Assembly (NCBI RefSeq): GCF_034008315.1
Contig: NZ_CP125377.1
Span: 880,001 to 944,000 of the forward strand
Length of the DNA stretch: 64,000 bases
Source: Pseudomonas sp. P8_241
GTDB taxonomy: Bacteria > Pseudomonadota > Gammaproteobacteria > Pseudomonadales > Pseudomonadaceae
Reading direction: 5' to 3'
The position numbers and the translations under genes were made by a program. The stretch's first letter is position 1. Each line of letters starts with the position of its first letter. A model generated the notes under the pieces. That model worked only from the letters and a program-made list of their open reading frames with translations, was not told the DNA's origin and did not search any database. This document shows positions 29,563 through 38,722 of this stretch, in pieces.

Positions 29563-30363
29563 TTGAGACCCATCAGAGCACTGCGAGTACTGGCCAGCCT
29601 GGTTACTCGCGGTTTGTTGCTTGTACTGCTGTGCAGCGCGTTCGGGGTGCAGGCCGACCAGGTGATCGGTCGCTTCAATTCGGTGGCCGGGCCTTTCAGT
29701 CACATGGAAACTCCGGCTGGCAGAGCATACTTGAGCCTGCATGAGCGCAAGATGCAGGTGCAACTGCCGGACGACTGGCGTGAAAGCACCGTTGAAACCA
29801 CGATGGAGCTGGACGGCGACACGGCGGTGGTCATGAGCTATCGCACTGCCCAGTGCGACTCGCAAACCGCCCTGGTGGTGATCTCCGGGAAGACAGTCTG
29901 GGGTCCTTATCGACTGGGGGGCTGTGGCGACATGCTGGCCTTCCAGCGCAGTGAAGACGGCAAGAGTTTCGTCGCCATGCAGATGAATGGCCCACGCTCC
30001 GAGGCCTGGACCTATTCCTCGCAGGATAAGAATTTCCGTGGGCCGATGAAGGTCGACCTGCCGGGGCTGCTGCAAGGCCTGTCCAAGGCCCGGCCGGCGG
30101 TTGCCGCCGCACCGGTGCCCAAGACCGCAGCGGCCCCCGTGGCCTCTACGCGCGCCGCGCCTTCCGCGCCGCCGGCGCCCAAGCACGTGGCGAGCGTGCC
30201 TACCCCTCCCAAGCCCGCGGCCAAACCGCTGGCCAAAGTGTCGATTTCTTCCGCGCTGCCGCAGCCGGTGGCCAACGCGGTCGTCGAACATGCCCAGGCC
30301 ACTACGCCCCCCAGGCGCCGAGTAGAAATCAACCTGATCTCCAAGATGGAGACCGAGTCGTGA
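29563..30363 (+). CDS. Secreted/periplasmic protein of unknown function, Pro/Ala-rich C-terminus
   Basis: This product has about 266 residues and starts at TTG 29563 (LRPIRALRVLASLVTRGLLL), with AAGGAAG 8 nt upstream. A Sec signal peptide ends near VQA/DQ. A folded domain (residues ~30-160) contains two cysteines that could pair (QCDSQ and GGCGDM). The C-terminal third is a proline/alanine/lysine-rich linker, as seen in proteins that span the periplasm or reach the cell wall. It is the first gene of a three-gene operon and its stop overlaps the next start (GTGA). No family is recognised. Confidence 0.75.
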   Translation: MRPIRALRVLASLVTRGLLLVLLCSAFGVQADQVIGRFNSVAGPFSHMETPAGRAYLSLHERKMQVQLPDDWRESTVETTMELDGDTAVVMSYRTAQCDSQTALVVISGKTVWGPYRLGGCGDMLAFQRSEDGKSFVAMQMNGPRSEAWTYSSQDKNFRGPMKVDLPGLLQGLSKARPAVAAAPVPKTAAAPVASTRAAPSAPPAPKHVASVPTPPKPAAKPLAKVSISSALPQPVANAVVEHAQATTPPRRRVEINLISKMETES

Positions 30364-32009
30364 CCAGCCTGACACCGCTCCAGCGATTTGGTCCCCGTGC
30401 GCAGCGCCGCTCGCCGGCCAGTGCGTTGATGCACTGGCTACGGGAAGACAAGAACCCTCTGCCACGGCGCCAGGAACGTGTGCTGGTCCTGGTGATGCTG
30501 ACTCTGACGCTGCTGTACCTGATTGTCGAAATGGGCTTCAACGCCCGTTTGCTGGACGTGGTCGGCGGCCTGGCCAGTCAGCATCAAGTAGAGTCCATCG
30601 AGGTCTACGGACGCTTGATCGCCGGCACGGCGGTGGCCCTGCTGGGGTTGGGCTCGGTGCTGAAGAAAAGTTTGCGCCTGGGCTGGAGCCGTCTTCGCAC
30701 GACGATCTGGGCGGTCCTGGTGATCGTCGGCTGCGTGGGTACTACGTACTTTGCACAGTTGGCGCTGGTCAATCACCTGGTGGATCGCTCGACGCCCGAT
30801 GAGCGCGCACGCGCGGCCTTGGGCGTGCCGATGACGTACTTGATGGTGCACCACGATTTCGGCTTGACTGGCCTGGACCTCACGGCAGAGGATTTGCAGC
30901 GCCCCGAGGGCAAGACCCTGCTGGCGACGTTTCCCATCATGCTGTTGTCGGTGGATCGCCTGACGGATCGCATCAAGCAACAGGCGCAGGCGTTCTTCGA
31001 GTTGTTCGCCGAAACCGTGCGCGGCGATGCCGAGGCTAATTATCGCCACTACCAGGACTCCCTCGCCGAGCTGGATGACAGTTATCGCCAGTATCAACAG
31101 GGCAGCATTCGCTACCTGGAGGCGATCAGCGCGGCTTCCATCGCCCGGCACCAGCAGCAGGCCTGGAACGATTACGTGCAGAACCTCAAACAACGCAATC
31201 GCCGCCTGACCCCCAACAATGTGCCGAACCGCCATGCCAATACGGTGCGTCAGTCGCTACGCGAGAAGGGCATCGCGGTGGCCGACGATTGGCGCCCCAA
31301 CGACCGTGCGGCTTTCAATCGAGCCGTGGCCCGGCGCGTGCAACTGGATGCCCGCAACGCCTATGCCTCGGGGTTACAGTCGGTTGGGCGGTGGATCGAT
31401 CCGGGCTTGCCGCGTGGGCAGTTTTTTGCGCAGCTGCCGATCCAGAACAAGTGGCGCGACGCGTTGCACTTGCCCTACTTGATCACCTTGCAACCCGACC
31501 TGTCGGCCAGCGGCTTCGAGCAAACCGTGTACCGGCCGACCATCAGTTTCGATGCCAAGCAGTTGATCGAAGATCGCATGGTCGACCCGCAGAACTACCG
31601 CGACAGAGGCGAAAAGGCGCAGATCGGTCGTGACAGTTATCGAGCGCTGATTGTGCCGATGATTGCCCTGATGTTTTCCCTGCTCGGCGCCTTTACCCAT
31701 ATCTTCAAGTGCCTGGGCTTTTTCACCCGGGCGCTGTGTTATGTCCCGCCGAGGCTCTACGTGGCCGCCTTCGTCGGCTATGCGCTGGTGGTGCTGACGG
31801 TGCCGATGTTCTGGACCAACAAGGTGACAGAGCAGCCGCTGTTTCTCAGCCTCAAGCAGCAAAGCGGCTCCTCGCTTGGGCTCATGGGCTGGATCATTGC
31901 CCATGGCGTGCAATGGACGGCGCAGGTCCAGCCGGTGTTTTACCCGCTCAACGAACGGGTGCGCCTGGGCCTGCTCGGTGGCCTGACCTACGGTTATCAG
32001 CCTCAATGA
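30360..32009 (+). CDS. Multi-pass membrane protein of unknown function
   Basis: This 549-residue protein has two or three hydrophobic segments near the N-terminus (VLVLVMLTLTLLYLIV, TAVALLGLG, TIWAVLVIVGCVGTTYF). A large soluble, partly helical region of about 250 residues follows, and then two or three more segments near the C-terminus. The start is GTG 30360, overlapping the previous stop by 4 nt. The layout suggests an envelope complex with the signal-peptide protein before it and the lipoprotein after it. No catalytic motif was recognised. Confidence 0.8.
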   Translation: MTSLTPLQRFGPRAQRRSPASALMHWLREDKNPLPRRQERVLVLVMLTLTLLYLIVEMGFNARLLDVVGGLASQHQVESIEVYGRLIAGTAVALLGLGSVLKKSLRLGWSRLRTTIWAVLVIVGCVGTTYFAQLALVNHLVDRSTPDERARAALGVPMTYLMVHHDFGLTGLDLTAEDLQRPEGKTLLATFPIMLLSVDRLTDRIKQQAQAFFELFAETVRGDAEANYRHYQDSLAELDDSYRQYQQGSIRYLEAISAASIARHQQQAWNDYVQNLKQRNRRLTPNNVPNRHANTVRQSLREKGIAVADDWRPNDRAAFNRAVARRVQLDARNAYASGLQSVGRWIDPGLPRGQFFAQLPIQNKWRDALHLPYLITLQPDLSASGFEQTVYRPTISFDAKQLIEDRMVDPQNYRDRGEKAQIGRDSYRALIVPMIALMFSLLGAFTHIFKCLGFFTRALCYVPPRLYVAAFVGYALVVLTVPMFWTNKVTEQPLFLSLKQQSGSSLGLMGWIIAHGVQWTAQVQPVFYPLNERVRLGLLGGLTYGYQPQ

Positions 32010-32041
32010 ATGCTCATGTTCAGTCTCGAAAGGAGTCGCCC

Positions 32042-32683
32042 TTGTCGCGCGCACTTGTTGTATCGACCGTGTTGCTCGCCTGCACCGGTTTGTTGTTGAG
32101 TGGTTGCCAGAACTCGCCGGTGGGCAGCACAGCGGTCGGTGGTGTGCTCGGTTGCATTGGCGGTGCGGCGATTGCGGCGGGGACGGGCGGCCACCCTGGC
32201 ACCGGTTGCGCCATTGGCGCAGCCCTGGGCGCGCCGACGGGTTACTACGTGGGTCGTCAGAAGGACCTTGAAAACGCCCGGCAGGCCAAGGCGGCCATCG
32301 AGCGCCAGTCGAGTGATGTCGCGGTGGTGCAACTGACGACCCGCCAGGAAGCGGTACCGGCGGATAAGCGCAACGACGTCGGGGCCGCGAGTGTCGAAAG
32401 CATGGACTCGATGCAGGTCAACGTGCCGCAGACCCTGGTGAAAAAGCGCGACAAACGCCTCAAGCAGCCGCTGTCGCAAGTGGGCAACTACGTGTCCAGC
32501 GCCAGCAGCAAGGCCAACATTGTCGTCACCACCCACAGCAAAAGCGACTTCAACTACATCGTCGCCAACATCAAGAAGGGTTACACCGGCAAGGTCACGC
32601 CTGACAAGGTGACCTACGAGTATCGCGAGCTGACGCGTGGCACCCAATCGGCGATCCAGGTGATGCCGAGCGCCCAGGTATAA
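32042..32683 (+). CDS. Glycine-zipper lipoprotein
   Basis: This predicted lipoprotein has about 213 residues. The signal peptide ends in the lipobox LLLSGC (mature Cys about residue 22). It is followed by a glycine-zipper stretch (GGVLGCIGGAAIAAGTGG...GAALGAPTGYYVG), common in proteins that insert in or line the outer membrane. TTG 32042 is chosen because AAAGGAG lies just upstream and this start gives a proper signal peptide. An ATG at 32006 overlaps the previous stop and would add a charged tail. It is the last gene of the operon, closed by the terminator at 32,722. Confidence 0.78.
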   Translation: MSRALVVSTVLLACTGLLLSGCQNSPVGSTAVGGVLGCIGGAAIAAGTGGHPGTGCAIGAALGAPTGYYVGRQKDLENARQAKAAIERQSSDVAVVQLTTRQEAVPADKRNDVGAASVESMDSMQVNVPQTLVKKRDKRLKQPLSQVGNYVSSASSKANIVVTTHSKSDFNYIVANIKKGYTGKVTPDKVTYEYRELTRGTQSAIQVMPSAQV

Positions 32684-32721
32684 GGACGCCAGGCAAGCGG
32701 GACTCATCCGCCTCCAGGCGG

Positions 32722-32760
32722 AAAAAAGGCACTGACGAGTAACATCCAGTGCCTTTTTTT
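32722..32760. terminator. Bidirectional intrinsic terminator
   Basis: AAAAAAGGCACTG and CAGTGCCTTTTTTT form a hairpin with A-run and T-run flanks, 39 bp after the lipoprotein gene. It can stop transcription in both directions. Confidence 0.9.
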
Positions 32761-33086
32761 CGCCCGTTCGACGCATAAAAACGCCGACCTTCCAAGGCTG
32801 TGCTGGATGCGGCGCTACTGGACCAGGGTTTCACTCGCGTCACGGCGCCCATCAGTAGGCGTGTCGGGCAAACGCTGGTCTGAGCGGCTGTATCTAGAGC
32901 GGACTGGAGGAAGCTTGCTGTTTGGCGTGTTTTATCCAAGGCTTTCCCGGCGAGCAGACTCATCCCGCTACGCACGGTGATGTCGGCGTAGGAAATTGGG
33001 AGCCATGACTCTGCCGAGTGGATTTTCCACGCAGGCGTAGTTCCAGTGGTAAGCAGGCCAGGCGGTTATCTGGCCATCACCGCAGC
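32761..33086. other. Intergenic stretch, no gene seen
   Basis: There is no convincing coding frame. Several short frames exist on both strands, but none has a ribosome-binding site or a recognisable product. It marks the border between core genes and the remnant-rich accessory region. Confidence 0.6.
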
Positions 33087-33606
33087 ATGAACGTACTGAT
33101 CGAGCGCATCCGTCAGCTCACACGTGAGCAATGGTATCGCCGTCCGAAGGGAGACCGACGTCAGCAAGCCAGGGGCATGCGGTGCGTGTCTGCGACTACT
33201 CAGACGCGATGCTTGCTCGTTAATCGCGGACTCTGATCATTCGGGTCAACCTGTATTACTTCCAGCAGATCCAGGTCAGGTTGCGAGTCGAGCAAGTATT
33301 CGATGATCTTGACCGGTTGCGTGCTGAGCGCGAGCGTAACCCGATATTTGACCACCTCATTGGCTATATCTGCGCAGTTGAGCAGGGGGAGGATCGTGGC
33401 TGCCACATCCATGCAGCCTTCTGCTTTAACGGTAACGAGGTGCACGGGGAAAAGTACGAGGACGAGCTGGGTATAGGCATCATCACTTCAGAGTGATCGG
33501 AACATCCGTGCGCATGTCCATTACGCGATGCGTTACCTGGTCAAGGATGCTCAGCAGCTGCGGTTGAAGCCCTTGAGGGCTCGATGTTTGCGGATGGGGC
33601 AAATAA
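33087..33606 (+). pseudogene. Decayed inovirus Gp2/YagK-YfjJ-type replication protein gene
   Basis: Fragments in different frames match the C-terminal half of the YagK/YfjJ (inovirus-type Gp2) family. One piece reads MNVLIERIRQLTREQW from 33,087. A second starts near 33,242, with RVNLYYFQQ followed by NPIFDHLIGYICAVEQGEDR and CHIHAAFCFNGNEV. A third is HYAMRYLVKDAQQLRLKPLR near 33,519. The EDRG-HIHA-FFNG pattern is the family hallmark. Frameshifts, stops and internal loss show the gene is dead. It is a trace of a filamentous-phage-like or plasmid-like element. Confidence 0.65.
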
Positions 33607-33914
33607 GCCACTGGCAAAGGCTGCAGTTCATCTAGGTTCGCTACGACGATCTGCTGCGCTGTAGCTTTTGCGTGCATCTTGGCCGAATCGATTTGGTAGC
33701 GTTGCAGCACGTACTGCACCAAAGCACCACGAGTATCAATCACAAGCTGATCGTCACTCATGCCAACATCAATTTCGATGATTGCTGCCTGCTCGGCTTT
33801 TAGGCGTGAGCCCGACTGGATGATGACGTGGATCAGGCTGTTCCATCGCCGTCCTGCTTACGGGGGTACTCAGAATGGTTCCCTGGCGGATCTCTCGGTG
33901 TCTGGAATCGGCTT

Positions 33915-34052
33915 TGCAGTATCGAACAGGCAGTGCCCCCGGATGCGCACATCAGGGCCCACAGGTATTGGTCGATGGCGAACCGGGTGGACAACGTCTG
34001 CGGCGATCGCAATCTGTTCTGCGCCTGTGTGCCGGTGGAGGAATATCGATGA
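33915..34052 (+). pseudogene. Fossil of the 3' end of gcvP (glycine dehydrogenase)
   Basis: The frame from about 33,918 reads SIEQAVPPDAHIRAHRYW, then NRVDNVCGDRNLFCACVPVE and a stop at 34,052. This resembles the extreme C-terminus of glycine decarboxylase P-protein (family pattern KYWP..NRVDNVYGDRNL-CACVP). Substitutions at conserved sites (YWSM for YWPT, VCGD for VYGD) fit a relaxed remnant. No other part of gcvP is present. Confidence 0.6.
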
Positions 34053-34224
34053 GGTCTTAGGAAATTTCCAGCATCGTTTTCAGACGCTTCTTAAATCTAA
34101 TTTTTTGACAACGTTGAATACTCGTATCCATCAAGGGATCAGTGGCTCGAAAAAGGCGTCGTGGGTTCCTTCAAAAGACTGTTGGCCGACTCGGCACAGT
34201 CAACGTTGCATGGATGGAATCAAC

Positions 34225-35943
34225 ATGTCGGTATTGCGCCTCCGGAAGAGGTCATGTTCTTTTGTTTTGTTGGGTTGCCTGGGTTGCCTGGGTTCTGCCT
34301 GGGCCGCTCCCATTCTGACGCCCGGTGATCAAGGCCTGATCCGTGAGCGACAGGACCGGTTGCTGGAAGAGCAGCGACGTCGGCTCCAGGAGCTCAAGGA
34401 GTTACCGGGTAAAGAGACCGTTCCCTCTGCGCCCAGCGCCCCGGCCGACGGTCGTTGTTTTCCAGTCCGGCAGATCTTGATCAACGGCGCGGATCACCTC
34501 TCTGGGGCCGATCGCGAGCAGCTGATACGGCCCTACCAGGATCAATGTCTGGGTACCTCCCAGCTCAATGAGCTGCTGAAAGTCATCACCAACCGCTACA
34601 TCGACAAGGGGTTGGTGACCAGTCGTGCCTATCTGCCACAGCAGGACCTGTCCGGCGGACAGTTGACGGTGCTGGTGGTCGAAGGGCATCTGGAAAAGAT
34701 TCAAACCACACCAGACAGTGGACTCTCGGTACTCGAACTAGCCATGAGTTTTCCTGGTCGTGAAGGTGAACTGTTGAGCCTGCGCGAAATCGAGCAGATG
34801 GTCGATCAGCTCAACCGGCTCCCGTCCAATCAAGTGCAGATGGAGTTAAGCCCTGGCCAAGCGCTGGGCGGCAGTGATGTATGGGTCACCAACACTGCGC
34901 AAAAGTCTTGGCGTGCATCGTTGGCACGCAGCAACGACGGCCAGGACAGTACCGGCGAACAGCAATGGGGCACCTCGCTGGAATGGGACAGCCCGCTGGG
35001 GCTGTCTGATCAGTTGATGTTGCGTAGCGGTCACGACGCAGTCAGTGATCATCAGCGTACCTCCAGCAACGCATTTTTGAATTACAACCTGCCGTGGGGT
35101 TGGTGGAACTTCAACTACAGCTATAGCCAGAGCGACTACCGCTCGCAAGCGCACGCCAACGGTTTTGACTTCAAACAGACTGGCAATAGCCAGAACCACC
35201 AATTGCGCGCCGAGTGGGCGATTTACCGCGATGCGATGAGCAAGACGACGCTCAATACCGGCCTGTCCTACCTGCGCACCAACAACTTCATCGAAGACAG
35301 CAAGCTGGCATTGAGCAGTAACCGGATCAGCGAAGCGCAGTTTGGGGTCAACCATGGCCGGCGTATCGGCAACGCATTCGTCAACCTCGATCTCGGCCTG
35401 CAGAACGGCATCGGTGCCTTCGATGCCCAAGGCGATCATGACCCTGGCCCCGGTCAACCCACTTCTCGCTACCGCAAGTACACCGCCACGCTGAGCTATT
35501 TGCAGCCATTCAGCCTGTGGGGCGAGTCTTTCAGCGTCAGCAGCCTGGCCACCGGCCAACGCAGCGAAGACGTGTTGTTTAGCTCGCAGCGCATGAGCCT
35601 GGGTGGGCTGGGTTCGGTACGCGGCTACAAGGATCATTTGTTGTCCGGCGACAGTGGGGGGTACTGGCGCAATGACCTGCGTTGGAGCCGTCAGGTGAGT
35701 TGGTCCGGGTTGCGCCCGGTACTGAGCCAATACGGTGTCAGCCTGGGTTATGACCAGGGCGTGATCCGAGGTGATAGCTACAACGGTGATCAGCATGGGC
35801 GAATGTCCAGCAATTCGCTGGAGCTGTTCGCCCGAGGCGCCTACCTGGCCAGCAGCGTGACCTTCGCCCATTCACTGGAGCGCCCCGATGCGCTGACCGA
35901 TCGCGAAGCGCCGATCTATTTCAGCCTGAGTGTCTTCCTGTAG
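34225..35943 (+). CDS. TpsB/CdiB-like outer-membrane transporter of two-partner secretion
   Basis: This Omp85-superfamily transporter has about 572 residues and moves the adjacent TpsA protein across the outer membrane. A signal peptide ends near SAWA/AP. A coiled stretch rich in Glu/Arg (RERQDRLLEEQRRRLQELKE) matches the helix H1/linker zone. One or two POTRA domains follow (CFPVRQILINGADHLS..., then a second), then a beta-barrel with the VRGY lid motif near residue 465 and an aromatic final strand. ATG 34225 (MSVLRLRKRS) is the likely start, while the same frame extends upstream through remnant DNA. The tpsA gene begins 40 bp downstream. Confidence 0.92.
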   Translation: MSVLRLRKRSCSFVLLGCLGCLGSAWAAPILTPGDQGLIRERQDRLLEEQRRRLQELKELPGKETVPSAPSAPADGRCFPVRQILINGADHLSGADREQLIRPYQDQCLGTSQLNELLKVITNRYIDKGLVTSRAYLPQQDLSGGQLTVLVVEGHLEKIQTTPDSGLSVLELAMSFPGREGELLSLREIEQMVDQLNRLPSNQVQMELSPGQALGGSDVWVTNTAQKSWRASLARSNDGQDSTGEQQWGTSLEWDSPLGLSDQLMLRSGHDAVSDHQRTSSNAFLNYNLPWGWWNFNYSYSQSDYRSQAHANGFDFKQTGNSQNHQLRAEWAIYRDAMSKTTLNTGLSYLRTNNFIEDSKLALSSNRISEAQFGVNHGRRIGNAFVNLDLGLQNGIGAFDAQGDHDPGPGQPTSRYRKYTATLSYLQPFSLWGESFSVSSLATGQRSEDVLFSSQRMSLGGLGSVRGYKDHLLSGDSGGYWRNDLRWSRQVSWSGLRPVLSQYGVSLGYDQGVIRGDSYNGDQHGRMSSNSLELFARGAYLASSVTFAHSLERPDALTDREAPIYFSLSVFL

Positions 35944-35983
35944 CCATCAGCGGCTACCTGCTGCGTTTTTAGAGAGTACCAAC

Positions 35984-38722
35984 ATGGACGTCCGCCAATT
36001 TGCCTTCCAGGTTCGCCAACCTTACGCCGCGCTGTTGAGTCGTGAGCGATTCCGGGGCATGCCCAAACGTGGGGTGGCATTCCTGCTGGCCAACGTCATG
36101 CTCTGGCAGCCGTTGTGGGTGCAGGCCAACGGAATTGCCGTCAGTGCTCCGGGAACTACGCTGGATCATGCGGGCAATGGCGTACCGGTTGTGAACATTG
36201 CCGCGCCTAATGCCAGTGGGATGTCGCATAACCAGTTTCGGGATTACAACGTCGGTAGCGAAGGCGTGATCCTCAACAACGCCACGGGCCGTACACAGAC
36301 GACCCAGCTGGGTGGGATCATCCTCGGTAACCCGAACCTGCATGGCACGGCGGCCAGCACCATCCTCAATGAAGTCAACGGCGGCAACCCGAGTCAGCTA
36401 CGCGGCTATACTGAAGTGGCGGGGCAATCGGCGCGGGTGATCGTCGCCAACCCCTACGGCATCAGCTGCAATGGCTGTGGTTTTATCAACACCCCGCGCG
36501 TCACCCTGAGTACCGGTAAGCCCATTCTGAACAATGGCCGTCTCGATCATTTCCAGGTCGAAGGTGGCAGTGTGGCCGTTGAGGGGGCAGGGCTCAACGC
36601 CAGCAACGTCGACCGCTTCGAGATCATCACTCGCAGCGCCAGGATCAACGCCGAGATCCAGGCGCGAAACCTGACCCTTATCACCGGGCGCAACGATGTC
36701 GATGCGCGCAGCCTGAATACCACGGCGCGGGCGAATGACGGTAGTGCCAAGCCGGAACTGGCGATCGACAGTTCGGCGCTGGGCGGCATGTATGCCGGCG
36801 TGATCAAATTGGTGAGTACCGAAGCCGGGGTCGGCGTGCGCTTGGCCGGTAACCTGGCGGCCAGTGGTGGGGACATTCAGATCGATGCCAATGGTCATTT
36901 GAGCCTGGCCCAGGCGGCGTCTTCTAACGCCATCAACGTCAAGGCGGCGAGCCTCGATGCGCACGGCCCTGTCTTTGCCGGCACCACCCTGGATGTACAT
37001 ACCAGCGGTACATTGAGCACCCAGCACAGCCTGGCTGCCCGTGATCGCATCAGCCTGAGCAGTGGTGGTCCGTTGAGCAACAGCGGCATCATCGAGGCCG
37101 GCGTAAATGCCGATAACAGCCGTAATACCGTCGGTGACGTTACGCTGAACGTGCAGAACCTGCGCAACGCCGGCAGTGTAACGGCCAACCGCAAACTTGA
37201 TGTGCGCGCGAGTCAGTCCCTCGACAACCGTGGCGGTACGTTGAGTGCGCAGAACTGGACTCAGGTCATTACTTCAACCCTGGACAACCGTCAGCAGGGT
37301 CGCGTGCTCAGCAATGACAGTCTGGATTTGAGCGCCGAGCGGGTGCTCAACCACCAAGGCTTCATCAACAGCCGTGGGACGCTCGGTGCGCAACTGGGTT
37401 ACCTGGATAACAGTGGTGGTGAGTTCTCCAGCCACGCTGCGACCTATCTCAATGTGGCCGCCCTGGATAACGTCGCCGGCCTGATCATGGCCGGGCAGAA
37501 CCTGAGCCTTGCCGTCAGCGGCGCAGTGAACAATCGTAACGGTCGGCTGGGCGCGAACCACGCCGTGAACCTCTCGGGCACCACGCTGGATAACAGCCAG
37601 AACGGTCTCATCACCGCAGCACATGACTTTAACCTCAGTCTCACGCATCTGGATAACCACGGCGGTCTGGTGAATGCGGGTGCGGCCCGTCTGCATGCCG
37701 GTACCGTGGAGAACAGCGGTGGACGGATCGCGACCAAGGCAGACCTTGTCGCCACTTTCGGCAGCCTCACTCAGCAAGGCGGTGAGTTGATCGCCCAAGG
37801 CAACCTGAGCCTGACCGGAACCACCCTTCACAACCGCAAAGGCGGCCTGGTTGGGGCCGGCAAAGCGCTGACAGTCCAGGTTGACACCGTTGATAACCGT
37901 GGCGGTGAGCTCTCCAGCTCGGCTGCACTCAATCTGGTCGGCCAGCAGCTGAATAACAGTAACGGCGGCAAGGTACTCGCCGGGATGGATCTTGGGCTGA
38001 TGGTTGCGCACGTGATCAACCAGGCCCAGGGACTACTGCTCGGCCAAGGTCGCACCACAATCATTGGCCAGACCCTGAATAACAGCGGCGGTACATTGAG
38101 AGCGTTGTCGGCACAGGATCTGCGCCTCGACGGAGCTCTGAATAACCTCAGCGGCCTGGTCAGTAGCGAAGGCGCACTCACCGTCAGTGCCGCCAGCCTG
38201 TACAACCGCCAAGGCAACCTGTCCAGTGCCGGTCCACTCAGCCTTACCAGCAGCGGCGCGATCGACAACCAGGGCGGTCAACTGGTGACCGACGCCGGCT
38301 TCAACCTGCAAAGCGCCAGCCTGGATAACCGCCAGCTCGGCAGCCTCAGTGGCAAGGGCCCGGTACAGATCCACACCGGTGCACTGGATAACAGCCACGG
38401 CGGTCGCCTGACCAGCAGTGACAGCCTCGATCTGACCGCGACGCAAGTGACCAACCAGGACAATGGTCGCATCGCCAGTGAGCAGGCCTTGACCGCCAAC
38501 ATCACCGGCCTGGACCAACAAGGCGGAGTGTTGTTCAGCAACAGCGCGCTGACCCTGAACCTCAATCACGGCCAACTGAACAACCAAACTGGCCTGATCA
38601 CCGCACCCTTGTTGATGCTCAGCAACCTCAATGGAGTGACAACCAGGACGGTGAAATCTCCAGTGCCCAGGCGTTCACCCTCGCGGCCAGTAACCTGGAT
38701 AACAGCAACGGCAAACTGCTGA
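35984..38722 (+). CDS. TpsA/CdiA-like adhesin-toxin, N-terminal part (gene frameshifted)
   Basis: This is the first 912 codons of a large filamentous-haemagglutinin-type exoprotein. Residues 1-50 form an extended signal peptide. The TPS domain (about 50-300) has GMSHNQFRDYNVGSEGVILN, LGGIILGNPNL and VIVANPYGISCNGCGFINTPR, the NPNL and NPYGI signals read by TpsB. Repeats of about 20-40 residues with LDN-GG follow, building a beta-helix. Near 38,637 the frame is lost: the last ~25 residues are out of frame, and the natural frame continues from NQDGEISSAQAF at 38,641. As it stands, only a truncated TPS-domain protein would be made. Confidence 0.88.
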   Translation: MDVRQFAFQVRQPYAALLSRERFRGMPKRGVAFLLANVMLWQPLWVQANGIAVSAPGTTLDHAGNGVPVVNIAAPNASGMSHNQFRDYNVGSEGVILNNATGRTQTTQLGGIILGNPNLHGTAASTILNEVNGGNPSQLRGYTEVAGQSARVIVANPYGISCNGCGFINTPRVTLSTGKPILNNGRLDHFQVEGGSVAVEGAGLNASNVDRFEIITRSARINAEIQARNLTLITGRNDVDARSLNTTARANDGSAKPELAIDSSALGGMYAGVIKLVSTEAGVGVRLAGNLAASGGDIQIDANGHLSLAQAASSNAINVKAASLDAHGPVFAGTTLDVHTSGTLSTQHSLAARDRISLSSGGPLSNSGIIEAGVNADNSRNTVGDVTLNVQNLRNAGSVTANRKLDVRASQSLDNRGGTLSAQNWTQVITSTLDNRQQGRVLSNDSLDLSAERVLNHQGFINSRGTLGAQLGYLDNSGGEFSSHAATYLNVAALDNVAGLIMAGQNLSLAVSGAVNNRNGRLGANHAVNLSGTTLDNSQNGLITAAHDFNLSLTHLDNHGGLVNAGAARLHAGTVENSGGRIATKADLVATFGSLTQQGGELIAQGNLSLTGTTLHNRKGGLVGAGKALTVQVDTVDNRGGELSSSAALNLVGQQLNNSNGGKVLAGMDLGLMVAHVINQAQGLLLGQGRTTIIGQTLNNSGGTLRALSAQDLRLDGALNNLSGLVSSEGALTVSAASLYNRQGNLSSAGPLSLTSSGAIDNQGGQLVTDAGFNLQSASLDNRQLGSLSGKGPVQIHTGALDNSHGGRLTSSDSLDLTATQVTNQDNGRIASEQALTANITGLDQQGGVLFSNSALTLNLNHGQLNNQTGLITAPLLMLSNLNGVTTRTVKSPVPRRSPSRPVTWITATANC

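Noticed and set aside
33483..33761. 92-codon minus-strand frame (MSDDQLVIDTRGALVQYVL...)
   Set aside because: It is partly antisense to the Gp2 remnant and has no ribosome-binding site. The first 40 residues look protein-like, so it is left as unproven rather than annotated.
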